Part shown: positions 14,001-27,300 of the stretch, piece after piece
Layout: every line of letters starts with the position of its first letter
Numbering within the stretch: position 1 is the first letter of the stretch
Assembly (NCBI GenBank): GCA_023053545.1
Contig: JAKZAN010000001.1
Span: 13,222,024-13,286,023 of the forward strand
Direction: 5' to 3'
DNA length: 64,000 bases
From: Lepidurus packardi
Taxonomy: Eukaryota > Arthropoda > Branchiopoda > Notostraca > Triopsidae
Translations under genes and position numbers: made by a program
Notes under the pieces: generated by a model
Databases searched by the model: none
Told to the model about the DNA's origin: nothing
Seen by the model: the letters and a program-made list of their open reading frames with translations, nothing else

Positions 14001-14744
14001 GCTCGCGAAAGATAAGTGTCAGCTCAATGCTTGACGACGTACGTAAAAGCTATGGTGTGGCTGTCAGGGCTGTCCGAAATGCTCAAGCCCCGTCACCCAA
14101 TTACTTTCCCAAGGAGTCCTGACAGATCTTTTGAATTTGGTCAGAGCCATCTCCTTTTGTTACCAAGAGGTCCGTATCTGCGCTTGACTGAGTATGTCAC
14201 GTGTCGAGCTTAGTAAATGTGCTAGGACTCGTAATATAAGGGAATAATTATGATATTTATGGGCTCGTTAACTTGATGCTGTGTGTTGTTCTGTGTAGGA
14301 ATCGTTTTGGGTATTGGAGCGGTCAATTCATCGGCGGGATTACGAGACATCATTGGATTTTGCCAACCGAAACCCCGTGAGTTTTGACTCTGACGGCAAG
14401 AATCCATCCTTCATGGCCCTTTCCAACTGTACTTTATATATTACTGCAGAGGGAGAGAGGGAGGCAGAGCGATCCTTTTAGGTTGTCTCGCTCAGATTTT
14501 TACCGTCTTTCATTGACACCCCCTTTGGTCTTTGGGGTTTTTGCTCTTCGTTTGAGTTATATATGGCAGCACTTTCAGTAATAGGAGGAATGACCCAACA
14601 GAAAGCTTTGTGCCAAGGAGAAAGATCGAAGACATTATTGTCTGGTTATTATTGAGTTTACTTTCGCGGGATAAATACTGCATAAATCCTCCATGTCAAG
14701 CAATGCTTAAGCCTCTTCGAAAGGGTGTATACACTGCCTTGTTA
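11072..14744. other. Anonymous intergenic DNA, no supportable gene
   Basis: No frame here resembles a known domain. An A23 tract (12291-12313) and a short duplication of TTGTAACTTATAAC (about 11267-11297) are the only obvious structures. Confidence 0.5.
12291..12313. repeat. A23 homopolymer
   Basis: Twenty-three consecutive A. No retroposed sequence was recognised upstream, so a SINE or LINE tail cannot be claimed. Confidence 0.9.
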
Positions 14745-15222
14745 AACCTCCTGCTTTTTGTGTTTTATACTTTCTTACGCAAGGCTTTGCAAAATATAAC
14801 ATGTTTTTCGGATTTAGTTACAAAAGTGTGTAACGTATCCCGCTGTCAAAAGTGGCACTTGTGTGTCCCTTTCGAACAATGAATTTTCGTTTCAGCTAAC
14901 GGAGTGAAAGAAAGAACAAGTTTTAACAAGTTGATCGTTAATCATAACCTAAGTTAATCAAGTACGTACAAGTTAATCATTAGCCTAACCAAACCTAGCC
15001 TAACCTTAGCTAACTTAGTTCAATTCCAATCCAACTACCAATTTTCAACTCGAGTGACACCGGTCTGTCATTCTTTTCCTGGAAAACGTTTGGCAACAAT
15101 ATGACACACGTAGTGTGCTTTTGACTTCGGGTTTTTAAACCGGAGGACCTGTTGGCAAAATAATAACAACCACCAGTGCCACCTGTGAAGGATTCGCATG
15201 AATAAGCTTAGGTACGGGAGCT
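14745..15222 (+). mobile_element. Composite MITE: family A interrupted by element B
   Basis: The outer parts are family A: CTTTCTTACGCAAGGCTTTG on the left, and AATAATAACAACCACCAGTG to GCTTAGGTACGGGAGC on the right. They are split by a 358-bp insert (14797-15154). The same A-B-A arrangement occurs inverted at 45603-46045, so the composite has itself been copied, or B inserted into an ancestral A. The left terminus of A is not recognisable here. Confidence 0.75.
14797..15154 (+). mobile_element. Element B, hAT-like MITE nested in MITE A
   Basis: Bounded by an exact 8-bp direct repeat GCAAAATA (14789-14796 and 15155-15162) that is single in uninterrupted family A copies (GCAAAACA). The right end CCGGAGGACCTGTTG and a decayed left end resemble inverted repeats of type CAACAxGTTCTCCGG, clearer in the copy at 45673-45972. 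An 8-bp duplication is typical of hAT elements. The superfamily is inferred. Confidence 0.7.
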
Positions 15223-18200
15223 GTCAGGGGGATCTAACTTTTAAAGTGCGTTGATTCGGGTCGACAAATCGAACGTTTGAGCGTTTCGAGTTTGAAGCTC
15301 TAGGACTCTAGAATGTCACGTACCGTGCCTTGGCGGTAAACAAGCACGGTATCTAGATGAACTAGCATAAAAGGATATGTAACGAGCATTGTTTCAAATG
15401 TAAAAGCCCCCGTGCATTTGTCAAAAGCCTGGTTTTCCATATAGCACCGTGCTGTCTTCCGCGTGTGGTGATCCGCACGTTTTAAAGCCACTACGACCAT
15501 TATGTAGAGAAAATTCCTTGGCTTGGGTTCCCTGTATTCTGCAGTTATTTCTTCTTTTTTAAAACCGAAAAGTAGCTCGTTCGCGAGTCAAGTGGCTCAT
15601 ACGGGGGCCGTTGGTATACCATTTGGCTTATTAAGGAGCTGGCACCGATGGGGTTCACTTTTGAAAGGAAAGATCTTTAGCGAAAGGTCTTGTTGCTAGC
15701 AGTAATAATGCGAGTTTCCTGACGTTGCAGCACGTCGTTTCCCAGAAAGATAACATGATAAAGGGAACAGAACAGAGGGCTTGCAAGTACGGAATGTCGT
15801 TGTCGTGGCAACCGAGGCCGAGGAGTTCATGGGGGAGTTTGCTTTATACGAGGAGATACGACTTGAGAAGGACGGCAGATCTGACAGAGAGGGAGCAAAC
15901 GCAAGAGAGGCGGACGTTTCCATGGCAAACAATCCGCTTTGGGATGTTGACGGGGAACAAAACCCAAACTAGCAAAAGACACTGGCACTGAAATTGAAAT
16001 TGGTTCCTAGAATGATTTCTGATGGAACCAAACTTCTTTTAATTAATTCGTTTTTTACCATTTTTCTAAAAATAATAATAATAATAAATCTTGAATGGAG
16101 CAGGAAGTATTCGGGATTTTTCATCTGGTCCCTTTATTTACTAAATTTATTTCCTCTCGTGTGCCAGTCAGAACTGCGAACTAGCACGCAAGGGGAAGAT
16201 AGAGGTGGAAAAGTTGTTTGCAAACTTGTGCAATAGTTCTCGTGTCATATCCACAAGAAAGAAATGGGAATCTAACATGGCGCCAGTAGGACTCGGAGAA
16301 TTTGGCTATAATAGAGATGCGCATCTCGGGAAAATTTAATATGAAGAGAGGAAAAAGCTTGCCGAAACACTATTACTACCCCAGACCAAAGGAGGAAGTC
16401 TTCTTTCATGTTATACTATAGTATTATAGAGCTGCTCTTCTGGGTGGATGCTTTTGGGCCTCTTTCTCTCTGTCTCGTTGTGTTTTCACCCCTTTCTTCA
16501 TAGAAATTTATGCTAAATATATATCCCAGAGAAATAATGTTGGAAATGGACGAGTTTTACATTCAACACTCACCTTGTCTTTTTACCCTTGCCAAGTTTT
16601 TTACCCACTTTTCGGCGCTGGTGCTAAGGTGGTTTAAAGCTTTTCCTTAACTCTAGAGGAAATTGACTTTCCCGGAAACCCTGCGATGATGCTGGATACT
16701 GGGTGCTGCTTGCTACTGGTTCTATCCTGCGTGTCTTCGATCCAGTGTCTTTCATCCAACGAGCAAGCCACTTGTGCTGCTCCTGTCTTTGATAGGAAAC
16801 AAAAAAGGGAGCAGAAATCACCGGCCTATATTCTATAGCATAGCCATAGCGAAAAGACAGGTTTGGTGCGTATCCCTCCCTTTTTCACGATTTCTCGTCT
16901 TCGTACCACTTGAAGCATTTCTTTTGAGGGCAAAGTTAGGCCTAGCTCCGATACGCCTAGTCGAAAAATAGATCCTTTGATAACGCCTTGTTGAGTTGCG
17001 AGTTAAGGTTTCTTCTGTTTTTTTCGGCTCCACCTTTCAGCCTAAGCAATTTTGTCTCCGTCAAAGTTTCAAGTCCTTATTATATAGAACTAACCAGCAT
17101 CTCGTGCTCAAGCAGTGTATAGGCAGAGCAGAGAGGCAAACTTCCTCACTTTGATAGCATCTCTGTATGCAGATTGTGTATAACCCCCAAGCTCATGATT
17201 TCCACACTAAAGCCTACGGTGGCCTGCGTCCTATGGATCGCATTTTCATAGTATGAGAGAGCAAAAAGTATCTTTACAAAAAACGAAGGCGTTTTCTTCA
17301 CTAATCTTGAGGAATCGTCACGATGAACGAGCTAAAATGCTGCCCCAAATCGTTTTTCGCATCCAATTCATAAGCAGGGCGGTATTGTATTAGAAGGGAG
17401 AATCTCTCGTATACGTGTGTACGTGATGGGGAAGGGGGTGGAAAGTGCGTTTGAGGTAGATCAAACACAAGGATAATTGTTTCTTCTCGCCTAAAGGATT
17501 CCCGGTAGACTCGCGTAAGAAAAAGAAAAAGTTTTCTGCGACCACAAAAGTTGTAGGACAAAAGAAAGCTGTGGTGGTGTCTTTTTGGTGTGTTGATGAT
17601 GACGAGGCTCGGTCGTGACCTCGGCTCATGATGGTGATCGGACCGTAGAGGCCATAAAGTCTCTTCTCGCTTTGCAGTAAACGTCTCCACGTGAAGCTGG
17701 GTTGTATTGTTGGTCAGCTCCTGCTGCATTTGTGCGTCCCTTTTCCTTCCAGATTTTTTTGTGTATGTGGCCTTGTCTGTCTATATAGAGTCCATACAAC
17801 ATGCGAGAGGGTTCTCGAGATAGAAGAGAAATTGCTAGTGATATATATGTCTGTGCTAGTACGCTCTTTTCTTTATAGCTTCTTACGTCCCTTTTAGGAA
17901 GTCATGCAAGGGCTGCTTTGGTACGCTTAACTTATTTGCAAAAGAAGACCAGTAAGCATGACTTTCTATAGCCATTGCAGAAATCCCCCCAAATAGCCCT
18001 TCAAAACAAAATGTCCAGTGACAGTCTATGTTCGCAAAGGAAATCGCCGAGCTCCTGCACTTTTATAGAGGCCTGTAAATCAACGAGTATGGCTGATCAC
18101 AAGTATAACTTGTCGTATGGTGCTCGGCAACACAAATTTTGTCAGTGTCCGCACTACGACGTTCATTGTCGATCATTAAGGAGGGAAGTTCGGCATTACT

Positions 18201-20830
18201 GCAGCGGGTACAAACGCTTCCACCAACAGAGAGCGGCACTCGCTATGAAACTCGTTCTGCTCCAGTGCTGTAATGACGGAAATACGCTGGGGCAAGCTTT
18301 TGCTCCACAACCATCGCTAATACTAGCCATCCTAGCAACTTTCTTAGACAAGATCATCAAAGTCCAATTTTATAATACACAAAAATCCCTACTGTCAAGC
18401 GCACTGTTTTCGGCTGACGTTTTTCTTTGCCAAATGGAGATTTCTAGTTCCTATTTTTGGCAAATAAGGTCTTCAAGCCTTGGGTTTACTTTAGGGAGCA
18501 AAAGATGCTCTTTGAATCGAAAGCCGGGTAGCTAAATTGTGAATCCAGAGGCCCGGGAATGGAATTATAAATGTTTCGTTTTAGGCTGACTGAGTTAATT
18601 GGGCATATTAGGGTTTCTGTAATTGTCCAAGTTCGAGTTTATGGCATTGGGTGTTGGCATTTCCAGGCGACGTGGGGTTCCTTTTAGCCAAACTGAACAA
18701 CCAACAGCGTGAAATCTGTGATTGCTCCTTGCTGAGCTTATTGTAAAGTAATCAAGGTTTAACGTAAGACTGCTGTATTTACGATGCATAGTCCTTTATA
18801 TAGATAGTCGAGGTACAAGGTCATGTCAGTTTATCAGTCCCAGTGTGAGTCAGTCCAGGTCGATTAGTCAGATCCTGATCAAGTCTCAAGAATGACAACC
18901 TTCACCTTACACTTTTGCCATACCGCACAAGCTTATCATGAAATAATTTTAAGGTTCCCACTCTTACATTATCTAGAAACTCCAGAAGAATGCATTTCTA
19001 AGGTGTGTACTGGTTATATGTTTGGAATGTAGCGGTCTGGTATTAAAATAACAAAAAATACCTCGAAGCTGACTCAAATTATGGATCGTATTTTGCTATT
19101 CCCTCTTTCACTCGTGGCATATTTTCTGGAAAGGCTTTTACTTTCTAGCTTAGTGATGTCATTTTTATTTTATTTTTTGAAACCCCTTCAAGAAAAACAA
19201 TTTTCTTAGGCTATTTTATTTTTACTTTTCAGCTTAGCAAGCAAAAGACTGTTGATTTAATGCATAAGACCTGGGGCGGTTTTCCCTCAGATGCATATGT
19301 ATAGACCAAGTTGTATAGGGTTTATTTATATATCCTTGAATTGGGGATATTGGCTGGTGTGCTTACCTTCTTGTGAAACCCAGGGTCGAGTTTGATTTTT
19401 GTTTTTTTTTACTTATCTTCTACAGTTTCTTATAATGGAAAAGGCTGCTTTTGAAAAATAGAAAAGGGTTGCTTTAAAATATGCTGAACTAGCGTGCTGT
19501 GCTGGCACCTAAACCCTTCTTTTAAGGAGATAAAGATGCTAGTGCTGTTGACTATAATACCACTGCTTGCAATGTTAGGAAGAGAAAAACGAAACAAAAC
19601 GGCAAGGTCGATTTAACAATCTCCCAAGATGCGCGATTTTGTCTGACAAGGCCTTCCAATTATACCTCTGGTTTTATATGCCTCTTTTGCTTGTGTGGCT
19701 TGACACCTAAGGCCACTTGCAAAAAAGAGAGAGAAAGAGAGGAGTAAACCAACGTTTGTATCGAGGCTGAGTTACAAGGAAAGGGTTTTTGGGAGTGTTC
19801 TTAATAGCCAGGGCTTGAGTTAAAGCCTTTTTAGCGTAAGCTACATTGAACATTATGCCCACTCGGTGTCGAGCTAAAAAAGGGAGAAAGTTTCAAGTAA
19901 GACAGGGCGAGCGTATATTCGGCGTTGATTTATCTTTATTGAAGACTTCCTTTTTGTACCTTGTGACCCTGCCATATATTAACGCAGGGAAGTCTTTTCG
20001 AGTCCTAGCGTGATTCGGAGAAACCCAAAGAGCCTTTGTAAAGTGTGCGGGATGCTCTGGGTTTATCGCTGAGAATAAAAAAAAAAAAAAAAAAAAAAAA
20101 CGTGTAACGCTTAAGAGCAATTATGGAGAAGGAGCCGCATACAAGAGAGGCCGCAGATGTCGACCGTGGCACCGCCAGCCGAGTTACTGACTCGCTTAGA
20201 AGCGAGTGCATTTCTTTTCCAGTTCAGTTCCAATAGTGCAGCATACACAGTCTTATTCTTTTTAATACGTATATATAAAAGGGGACAGCCAGGACGAGAT
20301 TCTATAGAGAAAAAAAGTCCTTTTGACTTATCGCGGCCATTGGACTGCACTCGATTTAATATCACGCGATTATGCTAAAGTAACTTGATTTTATGGCCCC
20401 TTTTCCTGTTTTTTTTTCCCTTCATAGGACTGTGGCATAAGTAAGTTAAAGAAGTGTAGTAGAAAGAAGTTAAAGGTTTGATAAGATTAATTGAGTCGTA
20501 TTTGGGGAAATAGCCCTTAGTAAATCACCTATAAGCCTATTTCTTGGGCGTTGTACGCTGTATATAACATCCACTAGCTCCATGACGCTGGCTCTTAAGA
20601 TTCCCGTATACCTTCGCTAGTGCTAGGCTTTTGCCAACTCATAAAAAATTAGTAACATCCAAATGAAGTTTGCAACGATGTGAAATAGGTGGCCTATAAA
20701 TATGTCTTTTGCTTGTGCACTAGCTGCTAATGAAATAATACTTTTCCTTTAGATTGCTTTCAAATCTGGCGTGATAAGCCGTTTTCGAGAAATTTTGTTT
20801 TAAACCTTCGACGACTTGATTTAGGACATT
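15223..20830. other. Anonymous intergenic DNA, no supportable gene
   Basis: The longest open frame (186 codons, 17975-18535) has a random-looking composition and no recognisable motif. An A24 tract lies at 20077-20100. Nothing else stands out. Confidence 0.5.
20077..20100. repeat. A24 homopolymer
   Basis: Twenty-four consecutive A. Confidence 0.9.
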
Positions 20831-21001
20831 GTGTTGCAACAGCAAACACTAGAAGCCATTAGCAAACGTAGAAACTTTGCCGGCAATTAGCTATCTATTT
20901 GTCTTTTTTTATGTTCTTACGCAAGGCTTTCGCAAAACAATAACAAACATCAGCGCCATCTGCGACTGATTTGCAACAATTAGCTAAGGTATAGGGGAGC
21001 C
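20831..21001 (+). mobile_element. MITE family A, 3' part
   Basis: The best match to the copy at 10881-11067: the core AACAAACATCAGCGCCATC and the end TTAGCTAAGGTATAGGGGAG plus CC are the same, again followed by TTAA (21002-21005). The left terminal inverted repeat is missing or decayed. Confidence 0.8.
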
Positions 21002-21964
21002 TTAAAGAGCCAGTATTGTATGTATATAATATATACAGTATACAGTATATAATACAATTCAGTTGTATTCAGTATTGTATTAAGAGCCAGATAGTATTCT
21101 CAGCTTTCGAGACTAGTGCGAGTGGGGGAACAGCCAAAATAAAAAAGAACCCATAAGACCCGTACATAAATAGAGCCCACGCAGGTCACCCGCACACGCA
21201 CACGCTATACTCAGCACCCAGAGTGAAACACTTGGCTTGTGTTGTACGCAAGCTTGGCGCTTGTTTATCCAAGGAGATTGTTTCGTCGCCTTAGCCCGTT
21301 TCCATGACCAGCATCCATCAAGAGTTTTTATCAGACGTCCCCAGAGAAAAGGCCTTTTCGGATGACCCAAAACCAAGTTCTCTCATTGACGATTGTTGGC
21401 TCAACGGGAATGATTGTCACGTCACGCCAGACACCACCCCACCAACGTTTATAGATAGTCGCTAATAAAAGCTTGGGGACGCGAGAATTATATCCGCTCC
21501 AAAGAGAAGGACGTCGTTTGTCCATTTGTTCCTGGACCAACAAACCCAAACAAAAAAAAAAAGGAAAGAAAACGCATTAGTGCCTTGTGCTTCGGGTACG
21601 GATAAAGGAACCGTGCTCAATATCTTGAGAGCGGGAGGGGTGTTGAGCTATACGATGTAAGTTCATTCCTTTGCTGACAAGGATTATTCGTTACCAATCC
21701 ACCAGGCCTTCTCTGAACTCTTGTCTGGACGGTTTGAAAAGCCTGGAAGGTAGAAGATTCTATATTTTTTTATACTTTTCTGTGTCTTTTGCTCTCCTTT
21801 CGGTTTTGTAAACCTAACGCTTATTGCTCTACTTCCAAAACCAATAAAGCTACCACCAAACTACTGCAGCACTATACCCTTATATCTGCCGCTCAGGATG
21901 TTAACCGGAACCTTATGAAAAAAAACCAACCGATTGAGACGAGACACTGGGGTTAGCCAACAGA

Positions 21965-21985
21965 TTTTTTTTTTTTTTTTTTTTT
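21965..21985. repeat. T21 homopolymer
   Basis: Twenty-one consecutive T. Confidence 0.9.
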
Positions 21986-22479
21986 GTTACACGCTAGCCC
22001 CTCTCTTCGTCTCTTATAAACGTGATGGTGCTTTTTGGTTTAGCAAAAGCTCCAATACAACACTACGTCTTGGTCTACGACTGAAAACGTAACCATTTGC
22101 TAGCTGTCCCTCATGGGACAGAACTAAAACTCTGGGGAAAGTAGAAATGGTAGAAATGGGGAAAGTAGAGGTGGAGATTTCTTTTTTCTCGCCAGCGAAA
22201 ACACGATCGCTTTTTCCCTTTTTGGGCTTTTTCCCCATTGACTTTTGCCCTATAGAGAACGAAGCTTTCTTGGCACGCGACTCGTTGATCAGCGTGCGCC
22301 GCTTTGGGAAACTTACGAGGAGTTTGTTACAGGCAGTTGAAAAGCCTTAATTGCCCCTGCTTGTCGGAATGTTACTGACGTGCATACAGAACGTCAGGAT
22401 TGTGTATATTTTCAAAGGGAGAGTAGTTAAAACTGGCCAAGCACAGGGATGGCCAACGTTGAATGGGTCATCACCATCT

Positions 22480-22494
22480 CCCCCCCCCCCCCCC
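22480..22494. repeat. C15 homopolymer
   Basis: Fifteen consecutive C. Confidence 0.9.
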
Positions 22495-23962
22495 AACAAA
22501 ATCTTCTCACTTTGGAAGAAGGGGGAAGTAAAGCAAGATTTTTGGCCGGGTTCTAGGAAGTTAACATGGAAATGTCCACAGGAGGCTGAACCAAGAAGAC
22601 AAGACCCATAAGTTTCCTCCCCCTAAAAAAAAAAATATAGAGGAAAGTCATCTATAGAGCAACGAGGTCACTTGGGTCATCGTGAATGCCAATGTCCGTC
22701 ATGGTACTTGCTTATCAACCCCCTCTGTTGCCTTTGCCCTCCTTTTCAGTTGCTGTTAGGGGAGAAGCGTTATGCGTTCTTATATAGACTTGTAAAAGGA
22801 TACAGGATATTTTTTTCTTTTTTTCCTCTCCTTCTTTGAGTCTCCTAGGCCGTGCGGAAAGTAAAGAAAACGAGCCAGAAATGTGTCTGCGTGTGTGTCA
22901 AGGAAGAGAGAAAGGTGATGGTCCATGACGGAAGCGTTGGCGTGGACGGAAGCCTCTCGCGGAAGAATGCTTCTCGGAATTCGGCTCTGTAGCCCCCAAA
23001 AAATAAAAATAAAAAACAATATCATGGGACAGTCGGGAAGCTTTTGAATCCCACGCTTTTCAGATCAAATGAATTTTGTTAAGGCTAAAGAAAAAAAACT
23101 TCAGAATTAGAGCTCACAGTCTTTAGGCTCTTGTCTTGGGGGTGGGTTGGAAGATATAGATAACTATCCGAAACGTCTTTTATTTTTCGTGTGCAAGTAA
23201 AAGGTTCGGTACCCCGAAGTAAAACCTGAGAGATTCCGTTTGGCCGACCATAAGGGTCAGAACGGGGCGAGTGAAAAGTCAGTGAAGCGAAGACGAATGT
23301 CTGATTCACTGCTGAATCGCTTGCCAAAATGGCCAACATCAGTACGATCACCGGCGTTTTATGACCGTTTTCCGTTTTCCCTCACTAAAGCACGTGCGGT
23401 AGTAATATATAGCAGATTTGATTCTCCAAACTTGGTTCTTTTATGCGATATTTAGCGGAGGGGAAACCGAAGAGAAAAAACTTTTTGAGGGGAAAAGGGA
23501 AAAATAAACCTGAAATTATCCTAGCAAGACTGCGAGTTTTCAAGCATTTTATTTCGCTCAGAAAGAAAAAAAACAAAACGAGTTTTGCTTTTCAAGGAAA
23601 ATAAAATAAAATGTTTGCTGTGATTAAGGGCGAGAACACAACTTGTACCCTTTTTTCGTCGTTAATTTGGGAATTTGCTCCAGAACTCCAAGAGTGAGCA
23701 AACGAATTAGCAAGAGGGCGTCGCCAGTGATTACTTACAGTAATCTCGTTGTTTTCTTTCGCTGTTTCTTTTGAAGGGGAAGCTTTATAAAAGAACGTAA
23801 AACTAATTACAGAGCAAAAGACAATTTAAATATATAAAAAATTCGATGAGTTTCCGTTTTCAAGAGCACACCAAAACACGCTGGATGAGGATTTAACACG
23901 CGGAGCTCGAAAGGAGAATTCAATCAACTGAAGATTAAACAATTGCATTGGTAAATAGAAGA

Positions 23963-24294
<332 letters not shown>

Positions 24295-24322
24295 TCGGAG
24301 TATTCGGAGTTTATCGGAGTTT

Positions 24323-27300
24323 ATATTTGTATATTTTTTACATGTTTTTTTACAAATATATTTTTCAAGAGAAAAAAGTATGGGACCCTGTGACCCCAAC
24401 TAATTCGGAAGCTTGTTGCTGCGGGGTCTAAAGGAATACGGGAGGGTGGACATTTCAATCTTCGAGCGGTAAAGATTCAAGATGTCCACACATTCTATGG
24501 GACGTGTCAGGCAGGAGATGGATGAGGTTGTCCTGGAACCAACAATGCTGATTTCTCTGAGGAAGAAGAACTTTTTTTCCAGGAGCAGGAAGCTGCAGTA
24601 ATATCCTTTTCTCTCTCCTCCATTCCGGAGGGTTTTGCTACAACTGCTGACAACAATAGTTTCGGAAAAAGGACTTGACCATGCACTATCCCAGGCATTT
24701 AAGAAAAAGAAGAAAAACAAAGAAAAAATGGATGGGATTACTTAGGCTTGCTTATGCTTTTCGTTTGGCTGTAAGAGAACGAATTCCATTTGGGTTGTAG
24801 GGTACGCTATGAATCGCCTGGTAGCAATTCGTCGTTATATATAGGTCTTGAGAAGATTGATGGATGCCATCCGGTCAGTCCCTGTACGTTAATGTGCGTT
24901 CTATGTAGAAAGAAAAAAAGGCTCATGTATGCTCTAATAGCAAACTGTCTCAGTACTTTGTATGCTCCTGAGATCTGTGCTGTTTATGTATATGGTGTTG
25001 TATGGGTTGGAGGCTTATTGATTTTAAAAGGGACATGTTACAGGTTTGGGTGCGGGAAAGTCAGACAAGTGGTAACTATGTTAGCAGCTGAGGTGAGTTT
25101 ACTTTGTAGGGGACAGTTTGTGACATACATAAGCATGGAATGAGGCGCAGTATACTGTCCCGACCAGCTTTTTGGTAATTAAGTTTAAGGAGCCGAGGGA
25201 GCATTGAGGACGCGGAAGTAAAAGGAAACTTTAAGGTTTCAAGGCATGGGGTTATACGAAAACTTTGGAAGAAGGGGTCCGTATTAGCTAAGGAGAAGAC
25301 GCCAACATAAATTCAACCTGCCGCGCGTGCTTGCAGACAATTTTGGTAACGTGTGTGTGCGTATAAAAAGTTTTTTAGGCCTTTTAATGTGTGATTCGAG
25401 CCGAGTTGGAATTTCTTTTTAGAATTTTTGTCCCTCAAGCCAATTGAAATTTCCCACGTTCTTTGATAGATCGTATAATACGTCTGTCAGTTTGAAAAGG
25501 GTCCCGAATTAAACATCTGGGATCATTTTCATCGGAACTGAGGCTTTTCAATAGGGCAAGTTCCAAAGCGAGGGGTGAAACTCTTTTGATGTTCTATAAC
25601 GCCATTTAATTGCCTTCGTTTTTCAAAAGGGTCTGTCGTTACTCTACCTTAAACAAGGAAAAAAGGGGGAAAAAAGAGAGGGAGGGAAAAAATTGAATTT
25701 TGGGGTTCCCAGCTGAGCCAAAAAAGCTCAAAACGGTTCACTGCCTCTGCTTTTTTAATGGAGCTCCTAATTATCACGAGGTTGGGCCAAGTCATTAAGA
25801 TCCGGGTTATATTCCTATTCATTGAAGCATACAAACCATACCATTCAACATACCAAGAATCGTGCCTGGATCAGTTAAAGTACAAATCTATACAACCTTT
25901 GATCTTGAAAGAAAAGGCTAAGAAAAAAACTGTCTTAAAAAAAGCTACCATAAAATGAATTTATAATGAATTTATTTTGAAAGGAAATATTTGTATTTCC
26001 ATCACAAGCGAGATGGGAATTAAGCTATTCTAGAAAAAATTCTTAAGAAATGGATCACATGGCGTTCTTACGTCATAGATGTAACCAGTTATCCATGGTG
26101 CGAAAGCTTTATTTCCTGTTTTAAGCACTGAAGTAAACAGTGAGGTTCAGCAACCATGCTAACAAGCGCCGTGAGGCAGGCCATAGCACCTCTGTGACGT
26201 CATGAACCAATAGCTCCTAAACGGCAAATTCTCACAAAGTTCAGCCATAGTTAATCGCTTAGGTAACTTGAAGGACCAGTGTCCACAGAAATCTCAAAGA
26301 CAAGCGATTTTTAGTGACTAATTCAATGCTGTGCTTCTTGTACTCAATCGTATCAAGGTACGACTCAGTTTGGCAGAGCCACCAACGAAGTGTTGCTTAA
26401 CACCTTAAAAGGCTTTGGCTATAGCTGAATTGAACATGATGAGCGTGACAAAAGTCCTTTTTTAAAGCAAGTCCGGTCCATCCTTCTGGTTTTTCTACCG
26501 ACCACGGATGTGAACAACGCTCTAAAACGTTGGACTGCAACCATCCTTGACATGGCAGACCTTTGGCTTCCCTTTTTTCCCAGTCCTACACTCCTATTTT
26601 CCCTTCTGGGATGCTCGTCCACCGTATCCTCCCTGTCCTCTACATCTACAGTATACACGTAGGCCTTCCTGCAACTCCGAAGAAAAAAAACTGTTAGAAT
26701 CAATAATAAGCCCAATTTATATGTTAAAATATTTAAAGATTATCCAAGTTGACGCGTAGATGGCGTAAATACTTCAGCTGAACATCACAGATTGAGAACA
26801 ACCCTATATAGCTCTGTATATAGTGAAAGTATTTGGGTAGAACAGAATTCCGCTGCGAAGAGATTCAAATTAAAAGAAAAATTCATAATAGCCATGGGAA
26901 TAGATACTTTATGAAATTCTTTTTATTTATTTTTTACGAGAGTTGTAACCTGTAGGCGGTAATTTATCACATCCTTTTCCGTGTTATGGTATTTTAAGAG
27001 ATAAAGTGGCTCTTCCAGACTTCATTTGCAAACCAAAAATGTAAGAGCTTCAGTTTGTTCTTTACTTTCCACAAACCAGAAACCCACAGAAAGAACGAAA
27101 AAAAAAACATGAAAAAGAATTGGTCTTGACGTTCTTCTTTCCTCTTTGCCAAAAACTTAAAAAGAGAAGTAGATGAAAAGAAATATGGAACTTAAGCCAA
27201 TTAGTCTTAGGTGGCCCTGGTAAAGTTTTTCTCCTGGGGGTTAATTTTCCCTCCTACTCCCCAGCTCTGATGGAATAGAATCGTAGTTTTTAAGTTAATT

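Noticed and set aside
17975-18535. 186-codon open frame
   Set aside because: Random-like composition, no domain, no splice context. A few frames of this size are expected by chance in 50 kb.
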